A DNA stretch of 64,000 nucleotides from Pteria penguin (lineage: Eukaryota > Mollusca > Bivalvia > Pterioida > Pteriidae): contig CM068586.1 of NCBI GenBank assembly GCA_035048485.1, positions 53,745,667 to 53,809,666 of the forward strand. Reading direction: 5' to 3'. How positions within the stretch are numbered: the stretch's first letter is position 1; every line of letters begins with the position of its first letter. Shown here piece by piece: positions 1-11,800 of this stretch. The notes below the pieces were generated by a model. That model was not told the origin of the DNA. It saw only the letters and a program-made list of their open reading frames with translations, and did not search any database. Position numbers and translations under genes: made by a program.

Positions 1-420
1 TTTTAACACACATCAATCACTTTAACATGACACATAGATATACCCAGTCCTATAAACATGACCTCGCTGACAAGCGAACAGCAAGTAAATAAGAGGAACA
101 GAGTCTTGCACTGCAGGACTAAGATATACCAAGGGAATGCAAATTTTTCAGAGCACCATGTACCGGTACTTCAAAAGAAATTTATCAAAATAAATCACTA
201 ACTCAACATATTTTGTTTGGACAATATTAAAATGAAACACAAATCAAACAGGAATAAATAATTAAAGTTACATAAGATAAGAAAACAGAAAAGGGGGGGG
301 GAGGGGAGGGGGGGGGGTGTTAAAATTACATGTTATTAAAAGACTAGGACACTGAATGGGTTTGTAAATCACTACCAAACAGGCTATCATCTGCTTTTAT
401 CTAAATTCCTTTTTACTTAC

Positions 421-886
421 CTAAGTCGAGGGTAAGATTGACTACGTTAGGGAATTGAATACCCTCTAACATGGTCTCCGACTGCCACCATGTTCTGTTT
501 CTGTTATTGTTAAAATCCGTCATAAATTCGGGGGGATGGTTAAAACCAGGTATATTAGCATCACAGCGTAGACACCTTTTTCTGGCACCTGTCACGCCAG
601 TCTGCAGGCAATATTCAGTCTGTGTACCTAAACCACAGGTATTGGTCGCCACAACGGGACGACCGTAAGCGGCGTTTTTAAAAGGGGGGTTGCATCTTTG
701 AGCGACGCCTTGGGCGTCATAACAGGAGTCCGAGGCGGAATCGTCTACACCAAAGAAACTTGTGTCATCTTGAGAAATTACACTGGGTAAATATCCTACA
801 GACAGAACACACATAAATGCTTTAATTAATCCAGAAACACCAAACAAAACTGTCCTTCTACTCTCCATCTTTCCCCTATCCGCCAT
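421..886 (-). CDS. LAMC1-like: Laminin subunit gamma-type protein, first coding exon (partial gene)
   Basis: Encodes the N-terminus of a secreted basement-membrane laminin gamma chain, which polymerises with alpha and beta chains through its LN domain. After Met886 (or Met868, which has the better start context, A at -3 and G at +4) comes a basic then hydrophobic segment typical of a signal peptide, followed by the LN start: a Cys-Tyr-Asp motif, [33 protein letters not shown], and [13 protein letters not shown], in the order known for laminin gamma. Reading is open from 886 to a consensus donor (CTTAG|GTAAGT) at 419-420, leaving phase 1; the remaining exons lie left of the window. Netrins share this domain, but the TWWQSxTML stretch and Cys spacing fit laminin gamma better. 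Confidence 0.87.
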
Positions 887-937
887 CACAACTATGATGG
901 TAAAAATTGCATTATGGGTAATAAAGTTCGGGAACAT

Positions 938-1360
938 TTCCCCGCAAAATTCAAAATGCTTTCTTGGACATGCTGGGATATATCTTCAAGGATTTGTTAA
1001 AAGGTGTTTCCAGGGTTGTTTTTATAGAAAGTTTTGGGTAAATTCATGCATTGTAACGATTGTTATATTTATTTATTTATGACAGCGTTATTTAAATACC
1101 AATTATCCAAATGCGGTCTTTCTATTGGTAGTTCAAAGGCAAATATACGGTAGATCTACAGCACAAGGGTGTTTTGTAGGAAAATAAAAGAAATTGTTGT
1201 ATAACAATTTACGATATATCATGGTAAAACTTTGGCAATGAAGATAGTGCTTTGGGTGTTCAGATTCCTGAACCACCCCCCCCCCCAACCTCCCTAATAA
1301 AATAATTGCTTTCTTGCAGTACTGTAACAAAATATCGAAATTTCAATAAAACCGATTTTC
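938..1360. other. Intergenic, upstream flank of the laminin gene
   Basis: No coding or RNA feature seen. It probably contains the laminin gene's 5' untranslated region and promoter, but no clear TATA box or initiator can be called. A poly-C tract lies near 1275. Confidence 0.5.
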
Positions 1361-1399
1361 ATTTAAATTATACACAACAATTTTATAGATTGCCACAAT

Positions 1400-1745
1400 A
1401 CTTTGAGTAAGTTGAATTTTCAAGATGGTATCTTAAATTTTCAAGTTAGTTATGTATCTTGAAATAGTTAGTTGAATATCTTTCAAAAAAGCATCTTGAA
1501 TTTTCAAGATAGTAAGTTTTTTTTCAAGACAGTATCTTAAATTTTCAAGATAGTAAGTTGAATTTTCAAGATAGTATCTTGAAATTTCAAGAAAGCATCT
1601 TGAATTTTCAAGATAGTAAGTTGAATTTTCAAGATAGCATCTTAAATTTTCAAGATAGTAAGTTGAATTTTCGAGATAGTTTCTTGAATTTTCAAGATAG
1701 TTTCTTGAATTTTCAAGATAGTAAGTTGAATTTTAAAGATAAAAT
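1400..1745. repeat. AT-rich minisatellite, about 22-bp unit
   Basis: Degenerate tandem copies of TTTTCAAGATAGTAAGTTGAA alternating with variants containing ATCTTGAA or ATCTTAAA. The open frame at 1558-1755 with its repeating NFQDS pattern is a by-product of the repeat, not a gene. Confidence 0.9.
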
Positions 1746-1755
1746 AAGAAATTAA

Positions 1756-3780
1756 GTGGCCCTAATTGCATAACAGAAAGATATTACAACGATTTCCCTA
1801 AAACTGAATGTCCGAATAGGTGGCGCATAGTGTGATATGAAATCCTTTTTCATTTCTTACTTCCTGTCATTTAATTTGCAATTTGAAACGTAGGATGGTA
1901 AATTGTATTGGTGTTTACAAGAGTTATCCTTCCTGGAACACTGTCCAATGCTTGATTGAAATTGGCATTTATAGCGGTGGAGGTCTTTCTCCTTCATGCT
2001 TTTGAGTTCAAAAGATTTTTTTTAAATAAAACTTTTCAAGGTTTTAAACTTTATCTTCAAAGAGGGTATTTGAAATTACTTAATTCTTAACCATGAACCC
2101 AAGTTCAACAACCATTTTCAGTCCCCTTTCAGATTTAGATTTATAGATTCATAGTCCGTGTAGTTAACAAATACTATCTGTATTGAGGTGAATGTCTCTT
2201 GAATAAAATGTGTAGCGATGTCAATGCATTATTTCCAGTGACTTCAAATACAGTAGTTCATCAATGCAAGGTTTACACTGTCTCTATTTGCCACTTTGCT
2301 AGGATAGTAAAATAAAATCTTTTTTATGAGTATTTGAAAAGCATAAATGAATGAAATCTTACTACAAAGTAGTTGTTGATAGAAGTATACATACAAGTTA
2401 GGTAGAGTATGATACTCTTTCACAATAAGACTATAAGGGTTGAGTAAGAATTCCAACAATGTTTGGCGCGTTATGTGGTTAGGAAGGAAGAGATGATGAC
2501 AGCCATCCATACCGACCATGATTGAATATAGCTTCAAAAATGTACTTCCTGAACTTGAAGTGTTGTTTCAGGACTTTTGCGACGTGTGTTGTTGCATGCA
2601 AACAAGGGAGGCTTACTCCTCCCGGGTATCTGGCTTAACCTCACTTTAAATTGGGTTCGTATTTGTCTGACATTGTACTCTGGATTGACCTTTTGTTTCA
2701 TGGACTTCGAGATGTGGTTAACCTTTCGGTACGTCTTCGTAATTTGCTCTAGGAAATTCATTCTTCCAACGCACAGATGTCGAATAATAAATAACAATGT
2801 GGGTTGGCGAAGTTTTGAAGACAGAATGACTCAGGTGTCAATATTTCAACATGATAAAACCAAGGGAGAGTAGGTTTGTAAAGATCGCATGCGTCCTTAG
2901 GAAACGAATGCAGAGGAGCAGAGGGAGGGGGCACCCTATTTTAAAAGTAATATCAAATTTTATGATAAAAAACAAAATTAATGATAGAAAATGATTTAAA
3001 AAGTAATCTCTAAAATTGGTATTTTAACGCTCAAAGGCAAATTTCGAGGGCAAATCATCGTTCATCGCTGTGGGGTTTTTTTTGGTTTTGTTTTGTTGGG
3101 GTTTTCTTTAGGGGGGGGGGGGGTTCGAATTATTTCACTTAAATAAAATTTGTTTTGGACCCTTGCCTTTTCTTTCTCGAATCTTACTCCATTGGGAAAG
3201 GGTTCAACTTTATAACTAAAGTCCCCCACCCCGGGTTATACAGCAAATAAATATAGACGAGAAGGTAAATATAAAGACGGCACAATACATTCAATTATGC
3301 GGCAAAGACGGTACCGATGTAAGACTGTAAATTGAAAATACCTGGTGACATAATATCGCGACATAGCACGATGAGCATTTGTGTAACCACTTGTCATGAA
3401 TGAGAAATCGTCTCCTGTTTGACTAGCTACATCTGTGATGAATGTCTAAACATATAGGCGACACAAAAATATCCCACCACAGCGTACTTTCACCGATCAC
3501 TCTCTATTTTTAGAATTTGACAAGGAGTGATCGAATCCTTATACTGATCCATCTGTTATAATTGGTGTCATGATAAATATTAGACCATATATACGTAATG
3601 ATGCCCTCGGGAACTAGCAGTCCACCAGCAGAGACACCGGCCTAGTGGTTATAGTAAATATTAGAATACGTACATGTACACGTTATGATTTTGTGCACCA
3701 GATGCGCATTTCTACAATTTATGTATCTTCAGTGATGCTCATGGCCGAATGATTGTAATTATAATAATATATAGATATTT
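1756..3780. other. Intergenic, no gene recognised
   Basis: Overlapping short ORFs on both strands at 2244-2873 resemble nothing I know and have no splice context. A single diverged copy of the 43-bp motif that forms the big minisatellite at 12-14.9 kb sits near 2595-2640 (GGCTTACTCCTCCCGGG). Around 3697-3750 is a stretch (CACCAGATGCGCATTTC) that I recognise as resembling a dispersed bivalve repeat, from memory only. Poly-G tract at about 3112. Confidence 0.45.
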
Positions 3781-3795
3781 GCGGAGCAGAGATAA

Positions 3796-3960
3796 CAGGG
3801 GCGGATGCAGGATTTTAGTTCAAAGGGGGAGGGGCGTGGGAACAACCCAAAAGGCGAGGGGTTTGGGGGCCGTCTAAGTCCCCAGTAGGTCCAGGGCAAA
3901 GCCCTGTAGGGGGTTCAGGGGGGGGGGGGGGGCCGAAACCGCCGACGGAACATGGTTATA
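3796..3960. repeat. GC-rich dispersed repeat, possibly hAT-type MITE relic
   Basis: Begins CAGGGGCGGATGCAGG, a motif like hAT-type terminal repeats, and carries CCAGGGCAAAGCCCTG and a long poly-G run. Related GGCGGAT / CCGCC fragments occur at 6713-6896 and 20330-20370. Family assignment is from memory. Confidence 0.4.
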
Positions 3961-4561
3961 ATAATCTTAAAACCTACATAACACGTTGAGAAATGGCCAT
4001 TTTGTACCATCAAGACACTGTATATGCAGGTTTTTTTTCCATATTATTAGATGTCTGGAGAGTAATAATAATAAAACCAAAGTGTCCGAAAAACTGAGCC
4101 AAGGAATCAATCTAAGGACAGAGCTATGCATGAGGGACATACTTATTAGTGTCATCTGATGACAAATAACCAGAAACACTCATATTCCACTAAATGGTTT
4201 AATGATGAAATTAGATTAATCAAAGTGCAATCCATGTTAGTTAGCAGTGTATTGAGCAAAAATAACAAATATTTCAGATACATGTATTAATTATTCATAT
4301 CAGTTACATGTATTTATATTACCGAACTCCTTTTTTGGAGGATTTTAATTTATCATCTAATGACAGTTTGCGAAACGACAAAGAAAACTATACTGAACTA
4401 TGCAATGGTTACACTATCCACATCCGCCCTTGCCTCTAGATCTCCTAATATGCTCTCTATAGAACCTGATACGACTTACAATTCTGTATTCACACGCATG
4501 CTTATCCCATATGGTGCCTCCGTTCTGTATAGTGAATCGAGAGAAATCCTGCCCAGTTTCA

Positions 4562-4743
4562 AGGCGTGACACTGCTTCGGCTGAGACCGTGAAAACTTAT
4601 TCTCGTGCCACGGTAGGCGTGACACTGCTTCGGCTCAGACCGTGAAAACCGAGTTCTTGTGTCACGGTAGGCGTGGCACTTCTTCGGCCGGGTCTAATAT
4701 GGCAAAAGCATAAATCTCTACGCAATGCATTAGACAGATGCTG

Positions 4744-4747
<4 letters not shown>
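4562..4747 (+). repeat. SINE fragment with internally duplicated core
   Basis: Two tandem copies of the SINE core module (TGCTTCGGCTGAGACCGTGAAAAC ... CACGGTAGGCGTG, shortened here) are followed by the ATGCATTAGACAGATGCTGTCAC part found in the full SINEs at 37.7 and 63.4 kb. The tRNA head is missing. It ends directly at the TA microsatellite. Confidence 0.7.

Positions 4748-4836
<89 letters not shown>
4748..4836. repeat. TA dinucleotide microsatellite
   Basis: Pure (TA)n of roughly 89 bp, directly abutting the end of a SINE fragment, so it may have grown from the SINE tail. Likely length-polymorphic. Confidence 0.97.
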
Positions 4837-4838
<2 letters not shown>

Positions 4839-5018
4839 ATTAAATGATTACAATAGGTCCAACAACTAGGATGACAAGTTTTCGTAGAACGTATGTATAT
4901 ACCGGGTATTAGTTGTCGCTCGCTCGGCAACCAAATGTCTCTCTTCTCTCATTTCTCCAATCACTCACTAGACATGTTTATCAGATATATGTATCCTATA
5001 TCTTACAATAATAGGAGT

Positions 5019-5061
5019 TCATTCATTCATTCATTCATTCATTCATTCACTCATTCATTCA
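5019..5061. repeat. ATTC tetranucleotide microsatellite
   Basis: Tandem CATT/ATTC repeats with a single interruption (CACTCATTC). Confidence 0.93.
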
Positions 5062-5174
5062 TAATTTGTATCGAGTATTCTTCAATTAAACAGACATCAG
5101 CTTTTATCAAATAACAAGATAAAATGAACATGAATACACATTTGTTAGTCATTATATATGACTTGGATTTGAAA

Positions 5175-5602
5175 GGGTTGGGAGGGGGGATGGTTTCAGT
5201 GGTATTGTACTTAATATTTGAGGACGCAGGTTCGAATCCACCTGCTGGCTCAAAGTTTTCTAAAATAATTTATCATCTTCTGCCTCCTTTTCTGTCTTTC
5301 GGACGAGAGTATGAACCCAAGCCCCGTGACACCAATAGGTTGGCACGTAAAATGTCTCTCACTGCTTTGGGAGGGGGGGGGAAGGTCAAGGCATTGGACA
5401 GAAATGTCCAGCAACGCACCAAGCTGGTGCCGCCACGTACAGGTGCAATGATCTTGGTGTTAAACAATATAACGGACGACCAGCTTTCCATGGTTCGTGT
5501 GCTCTGTAGTAGAAATAAATTCGAACTATTAGCGGAGCGTGCAGCGACGTATGCGATTTCGGCGTTAAACATCCCAAGCGGACATAAACAAACAAACAAA
5601 AT
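5175..5602 (+). repeat. tRNA-headed SINE with a distinct 3' module
   Basis: A tRNA-like head with a B-box match (GGTTCGAATCC, about 5230) is followed by the core shared with the other SINEs here (CTGTCTTTCGGACGAGAG ... GGCACGTAAAATGTCTCTCACTGC), but then by an unrelated 3' half ending GGCGTTAAACATCCCAAGC and an (AAAC)n tail. The ORFs across this region on both strands are repeat-derived. Confidence 0.75.
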
Positions 5603-5699
5603 GATGCCATCAAGATTTGATTTATTGTTACTTATATTGTTTATCGTATCTTTTTTTTTTAAGAAAAACTTTTATCAGTATTTACCTTTGTAAGACATA

Positions 5700-8500
5700 A
5701 GTGCTCTGATAAACCTTATTCTGTTTTAATTACCACGCACCATGAGAACATTACAATACACACACACAGTAGATAATGATATATCTTTATTTCATTGTCT
5801 GACAATCAAGTAATAATACCTATCTCCATATCATTATATACTTATCTCTTCCTTTGGTCACATAAGGAGGATCGAATTCTGTTTCTATATTGAATTTCTT
5901 TTAACAAATGTTGAAACAATGAAAGAAGTACATAAGGTTGTAACAGAGTGTATTCAATGAGGTAATGTACATTTACACCGGGAATAGGGAGACCGCTAAC
6001 ATCAAACGGTGAGTACATATTATGTTATATGCAAATAAATGTTTCACTAAGTAAATTCGAATTTGTACAGATACTGGTAAGTATAAGAGAGCAACGTTTT
6101 TGTACTTTCAAAATAACGGTGTGATGGGGGTATTTCGTGATTATCGCCTCCTGCAGGTCAGCTTTGTCTGCTAGCATGAATTAATGATCTCCAAAGCGGA
6201 TAGATTTAATGTAGGATGGGGACATTTTCAATATGTTGTAACACGTGTTCTTAATCATAATGAACCTCATACATATAATAAATAAAGATAGTAATATATA
6301 ATAATAATAATAATAATAATAATGATGATGATGATGATAACAATAATAGTAATAGAAGTGAGCTAGTTTTAAACGATTCAAATCGTGCTTAGTTGTATTT
6401 AATTGCAATATTGGTATAGGCGTACATACATGCTTAGATACACAGACAAAATTTATGGCACATTAGTAAATTAAACAAGCTTAAAATTAATCAAAGCATC
6501 CATAAGGATACTTGTACCAAACGCTAAACACAAGAAAATTGTTATCAAATAACTACGCACAGAATTGATTTTCCAACATTAATTGGCTTGTTGGCATGGT
6601 TTCGTTTAGTTGGGTATTTTGAGCTGTGATGGAATAAGGAGGCTATTAACCTTACGGGAATTGTGATGTACGTCCATAGTCATTTACAGTGTGTTCCATA
6701 TCATGTATTGGCGGATTTAGAAGGAGTGGTGTTACAGCCCCCCCCCCCTTTCGTTGAAAAATTTACCCCCAAAAAGGGCCATTTTTGATCATTTTTAGGA
6801 CTGCAGCTCCCCATTCCAGACCGAATAGTGCAAAACGTTAGTCATGGGGGACTACAATCCCCTTTCAAAATTTTGTAGACCCGCCTCTGCTATGATGACG
6901 ATTTTAATGGAGGAGGATCAAGCTTAGTGGAGTGGTCAAGTGATTGGCTTGCGATACAGACGATCCGATTCCTGGATGGCGCCACTATGTGTAAGGGGAT
7001 AGTTACCTCCTGCTTCCATGTCGCGATAATCCGGGAAGGGGGGGGGGGGTTAAAAGCGATGTAAAATGGCGTTCTGTAGTAAATACCAAGAATACGGTTA
7101 AAGCGATCGACTAAAAGTCACATAATCCAACATAGGTTGACTTATCTATAATCTGTATTGTTCTTTTAAAAGAACTTTGTAGTGTTTTAAATACCTTAAA
7201 TACTTGATAAGTATACGTCTATTGTTTCACACAAGTATATTTATCGGACCGTTTTCAGAATTACACCAGAGCGCTTGGTGCAGTTTTAAGCAAGTTTTTT
7301 TTAGGGATGGGCTCTGTGATACCTAGTGACTGCATTAATTGCACAAATATCCCGTAATTTCTAAAAAGGTTCACTTTGTGAAATGGTAATGACATAAATT
7401 CTATAGCATTGTTGTCTACAGACAGTGACGGCTTTTTCGCCACAATTTTACAAGGCCTAGCCGATAAGATTGAAAACACTCAAATAATATGAGTACAGCT
7501 CCAGATTTGACAATTGACACCCAAGATGGCCAAGTATTTTGGCTAATACTTTATATTCACTAAGAGCCCGAGATATAAATGATTCATATAAGTACATATG
7601 TAACCAATTTCATATTCACACGGGATATATTAATTGAATTTATTTAATTTTTAAAATATTTTAGTCGAATGTCGTCTATATAGTGTTGTAAAGTGAAAGT
7701 GCTAGCTACACCTGCGGCCCAACATGGTCCAAATATTTCAGACGCTACAGGTGCAAAAACTCTTAATCGTGTTTTCCTACGACTAAAGGTTATACATATA
7801 TAATGTGCTTTGTTAAATACATATTCTGATTTAAAATTACTTAAATATCCGTCAACGATATATTTACAAGTGTGTCGGCATAAGAAGATTAATGGAGCTC
7901 CAATATCTTTATCAATTAAACAAACGCACAGGAGACGCGGCCAGGGAAGATATAATCATGCCCTTTAACCGTTTCTGTATATACTTTGATATGCAGGCTT
8001 GTGCCCTTTATTCAATGTAATCGTGACGAGGGATTGTAAATTTATTCTTACAAATCAAAGAATGTAAAGAAATGAAAATCGATTTTTTTTTGTTGATGAA
8101 GACAAATTGCATAGAAAATAGGATTTAATATACGTACGTCACTAGCATGATGGTAAGTGAAATAATTAAAAGACACTACGGAAAGATATTACGAAGGATC
8201 GATAGAGGCAGATTGCTAAGAAACAAACGCGCATCACAGGCTCTTGAAATCGAAATTTCAGATGAAGCGGTTTTTAAAATCTTATTTGGTATCTTGGTGC
8301 AGATTATGGTGATTTGAAACAGGTTTGTTTTGTTTTTGTTTTTTGGTGTTTTTTGTTTGTTTGGTTGGTTTTTTTTTCGGGGGGGGTATTTTGTTTGGGG
8401 TTTTTTGTTTTATTTTTTTTTTTGTTATTGTTGTTGTTGCTGTTAAGGCTAACAGGGGTTTGAACCCAGATTTGGCAAACGTATGAGACTACAATGAATT
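5700..8500. other. Intergenic, no gene recognised
   Basis: Contains an ATA/ATG trinucleotide microsatellite at 6296-6345, a GGCGGAT-bounded repeat with poly-C (about 6713-6896), poly-G near 7039, and a GT-rich low-complexity stretch at 8320-8450. The short ORFs are not convincing. Confidence 0.5.
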
Positions 8501-8793
8501 CCAACTAAAGGTATTAACCATTAACAGATCAGGAAACGATGATCATTTTAAACACTTTTTGATAGACACATACCTCATTTCAAGAGATCGATGGTTGTTT
8601 TATTATATTACCCCCAAAACAATTAATAATAATTATTACCATCACCAAACAAAAATATATCTTAGCAAAATTGCAACAATTTGGTGCAGTATGATTATAT
8701 TCACAACCGTCTTAGTAGAATTTGTGGTGATTTTGACAGGTCCGGGAGCGGAGATTAAATTCCTCTTCTTTTATATCATCCCTGGGATCAGTG

Positions 8794-8892
8794 ATGGAAG
8801 AAGAAGAATCCGACAATTCGTCTATAGATTCAGACAGCAGCTCCACCAATGCGCGTTCTCCACCGCTGGATTTTTGTATAAAACAAGTCATG
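8794..8892 (+). CDS. Mab-21-like gene, exon 1
   Basis: Starts ATG GAA GAA GAA GAA and encodes a 33-residue acidic, Ser-rich leader. Ends ATG|GTAAGT in phase 0. A possible upstream acceptor (TTTTGACAG) just 5' hints at a further 5'UTR exon. Confidence 0.75.
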
Positions 8893-11800
8893 GTAAGTTG
8901 ATAATGGATAGGTCAAGGTTAGAGCATAGCATTATATTAATATACAAGTCAAAGGACGAGTGTGGTGAATCTAGATTCGTTCCCACGTCCATGTATCGTC
9001 TGAGGTCCTCTGCCCTTCTCCCACTTTTGATATCGGCGGTTTGATATCGGCCTCTCTCACAAACCGCCGATATCAGAAGAGGGAAAAGGGCAGAGAATCT
9101 CGAACTAGCCGATGTACATGGAAGATCAACCACTGCGCATGCTTACACTGACCATGTCTAGCTTGATATGATAGAAAGCCAGTGTGGCCTAGTGGATGAG
9201 GTGCTGGGCTCGTGACAAAGAGGTCCCGGGTTCGATTCCCGCCCTGACACACCGGTATTCTGTCTTTCGGCTGAGATAGTAAAAACCGAGGTCCCGTGTC
9301 ACGGTCGGCGTGGCACGTAAAAGATCCCTCACTGCTTGGGGTGGGTCCATTGCTAAGGTAGACATTTCTATCAATCTTCATATGATAGATTGAGCTTATA
9401 GAGAAAAGGTTAAAATCTTGATGGTATTGACTCACTTTCCTTTATCTGCCTGTATGCTCTCTTACACCAATTTTACTGAACAGAAATGGCAAAATTTTAA
9501 CGCGTGCCAATAAAAGACGGTCTCTGTGTATTATTCAATCATTTTTTCTAATTTCCTTTCAGTCCCACAAGAGAACAGAATACCATGAGAAGAGACAGAA
9601 GGCGTTTAAAAATGCACGCAGAGTCGCAGAAAGCCTTCTGCAATACACATACTCTATACACCCCCTCTACCAGAAGTACATCCGGGTTCAGAAGTCAGGG
9701 AAAATAGAGATCCTAAACTTCCGGGCTATAGATTCCGATGTCTTTCTTTGTGTTGTACCATTAAAGCGACCAATCCGTCCTTATTCCTTCACGGTAAGTT
9801 AATACATGTACGTTCCTTTACGGTAAGCTGTTGCGTTCCTTCACGGTAAGTTAATACATGTACGTTCCTTCACGGTAAGCTGATGCGTTCCTTCACGGTA
9901 AGTTAATACATGTACGTTCCTTCACGGTAAGCTGATGCGTTTCTTCACAGTAAGTTAATACATGTACGTTCCTTTACGGTAAGCTGTTGCGTTCCTTCAC
10001 GGTAAGTTAATACATGTACGTTCCTTTACGGTAAGCTGATGCGTTCCTTCACGGTAAGCAAATACGTTCCTTCACGGTTACCTGATGCGTTCTTTGTTGT
10101 TAAGCAGATGTATATTCCGTTACGACAGGCTGATGTAATCATCTGCGATAAGTTGAAGCGTTCCTTCACCGTAAGCTAATGCGTTCCTTCGCGTTAACCT
10201 GATGCGTTCCTTGTTAATAAACAGATATATTCCGTCGCGGTAAACTGATGTGTTCCATCAGGGTAACGTTTACAGGTAAAAAACGAAGAAATACCGAAGG
10301 GTAAACCATATCTCATAGTCCATGGAATAAAGGGGACAATATCGTGTTTAGTGTCATATTCAGATAAATGCGAACCCCAATAAAAGAGTTTCTAGAACTT
10401 TTTTCCTAGGACTCCATCCAGGACAATACCTTCGCTTTGTCAGGGATCTCAAAGCGGCTTTAGACCCCGTGTATTTATAAAACTTCAGATCTTTTGGGAC
10501 AAGCTACGCAACTGCAAGCTGAAATGGAATTTGTGCACGATCTACCGAAATTGCCCAGTTTATTTTTCTTCACAGATTTAAAAATAAACGATTACAATTG
10601 GCACCCGATTTTATTTTTTAAATCAAATAAATGCAGGAACACTGCTCGTGTTGTTCAGATTGCCCCACCGTAAGCAAAAATTCAAAAATTAACAAGGCCA
10701 ATATTGGAAGAGATCGGAAAGTCGAACGTTGAAGTAGAAACAATCGACAAACTTCCATTTCATATGCAGAATATTAATAAGCAGAATACAACATGTACAA
10801 ATGTAGCATTTTAATCTATTTAGCTTTGTTTTCATATAAACTACAAGCAATAAAGTAATATGCTGTGCAAGCAGCAAGGTGTGGTCTAATTTCTATTGAA
10901 ACGGCTCGGCCCATACTTCAACAAGTATGAGCCAAACCGTTTCAATAGAAATTAGGTGTGGTCCTAGTTTGATGATAGTACAACGTCGTGCAATTAATAC
11001 AGTACTTGTGGATGTACATGCACAATAAAATCATTTTATTTGTGGTTTTACGTCACGTAAGATAATTTCACCCAGATAGTGACAAAATCTAGCCAATGGA
11101 CAGAGAGTTTTACCGTTACAACGGCCCTTCCTGGAGCACCGAGGGATCGTGTACGTTCCGATATCTTCCGGGACACGTGACTATGGTCCCGAGGAAAAGG
11201 AAACCCGACTTTTTATGGGTAGGTTTCGAACTCATGGTTTCTTGGCCTCAAGCCAAACACGTTACCCATTAAGCTACATTGACTCCATGGAAGTTTAATA
11301 CCATATTCCTAACTGAATAAATCGATATTTTTTATTGCAGATTGACGAAGATTATTGAAGCAAAAGGAACATGTTTATTATTGAAATTGAATTTGAAATG
11401 CTTTATCCATGTACTCAATAATGCTCTTGTGACCATTTAAATGATTTATAACGTCAGTTTAATCTTTAGAGTCGTACTTCCTTAAGCAAGGGGCGGACAA
11501 GGTAGGAGGGGAAGATGAAGTAAAAAAGGGGGAAGGAGGAGAGAAAAGGGTGGGAGGGAAAGAAACTGGGAAAATATAAGATAGGGAATTAGTGAAGAGA
11601 TGCAGGGAGGAGACACACAAAAGGAAAGAATGAGTAGGAAGTGGGACTGGAGAGATTTACCTTGTTCAGCTCCTCTTTCATTAAAACAAAAATTAAGCAA
11701 AAATAATTCTTATTCCTCTTCTGCAGTTCCATCATAAACGGCCACAAGAGTTTCCGCCTCATCGCATGTATCTGAGCCTCAATGAAAGTATACCAAGGGG

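Noticed and set aside
1133..1330. Small minus-strand ORF upstream of the laminin gene
   Set aside because: No recognisable content, poly-C tract inside.
4730..4930. ORF with poly Ile-Tyr
   Set aside because: Translation of the TA microsatellite.
5124..5693. 189-codon ORF and antisense ORFs
   Set aside because: Lie across a tRNA-headed SINE; no protein similarity recognised.
9180..9245. Candidate tRNA gene (A and B boxes present), also at 37.7, 60.2 and 63.4 kb
   Set aside because: Heads of SINEs: no intact cloverleaf, and each is followed by the shared SINE body.
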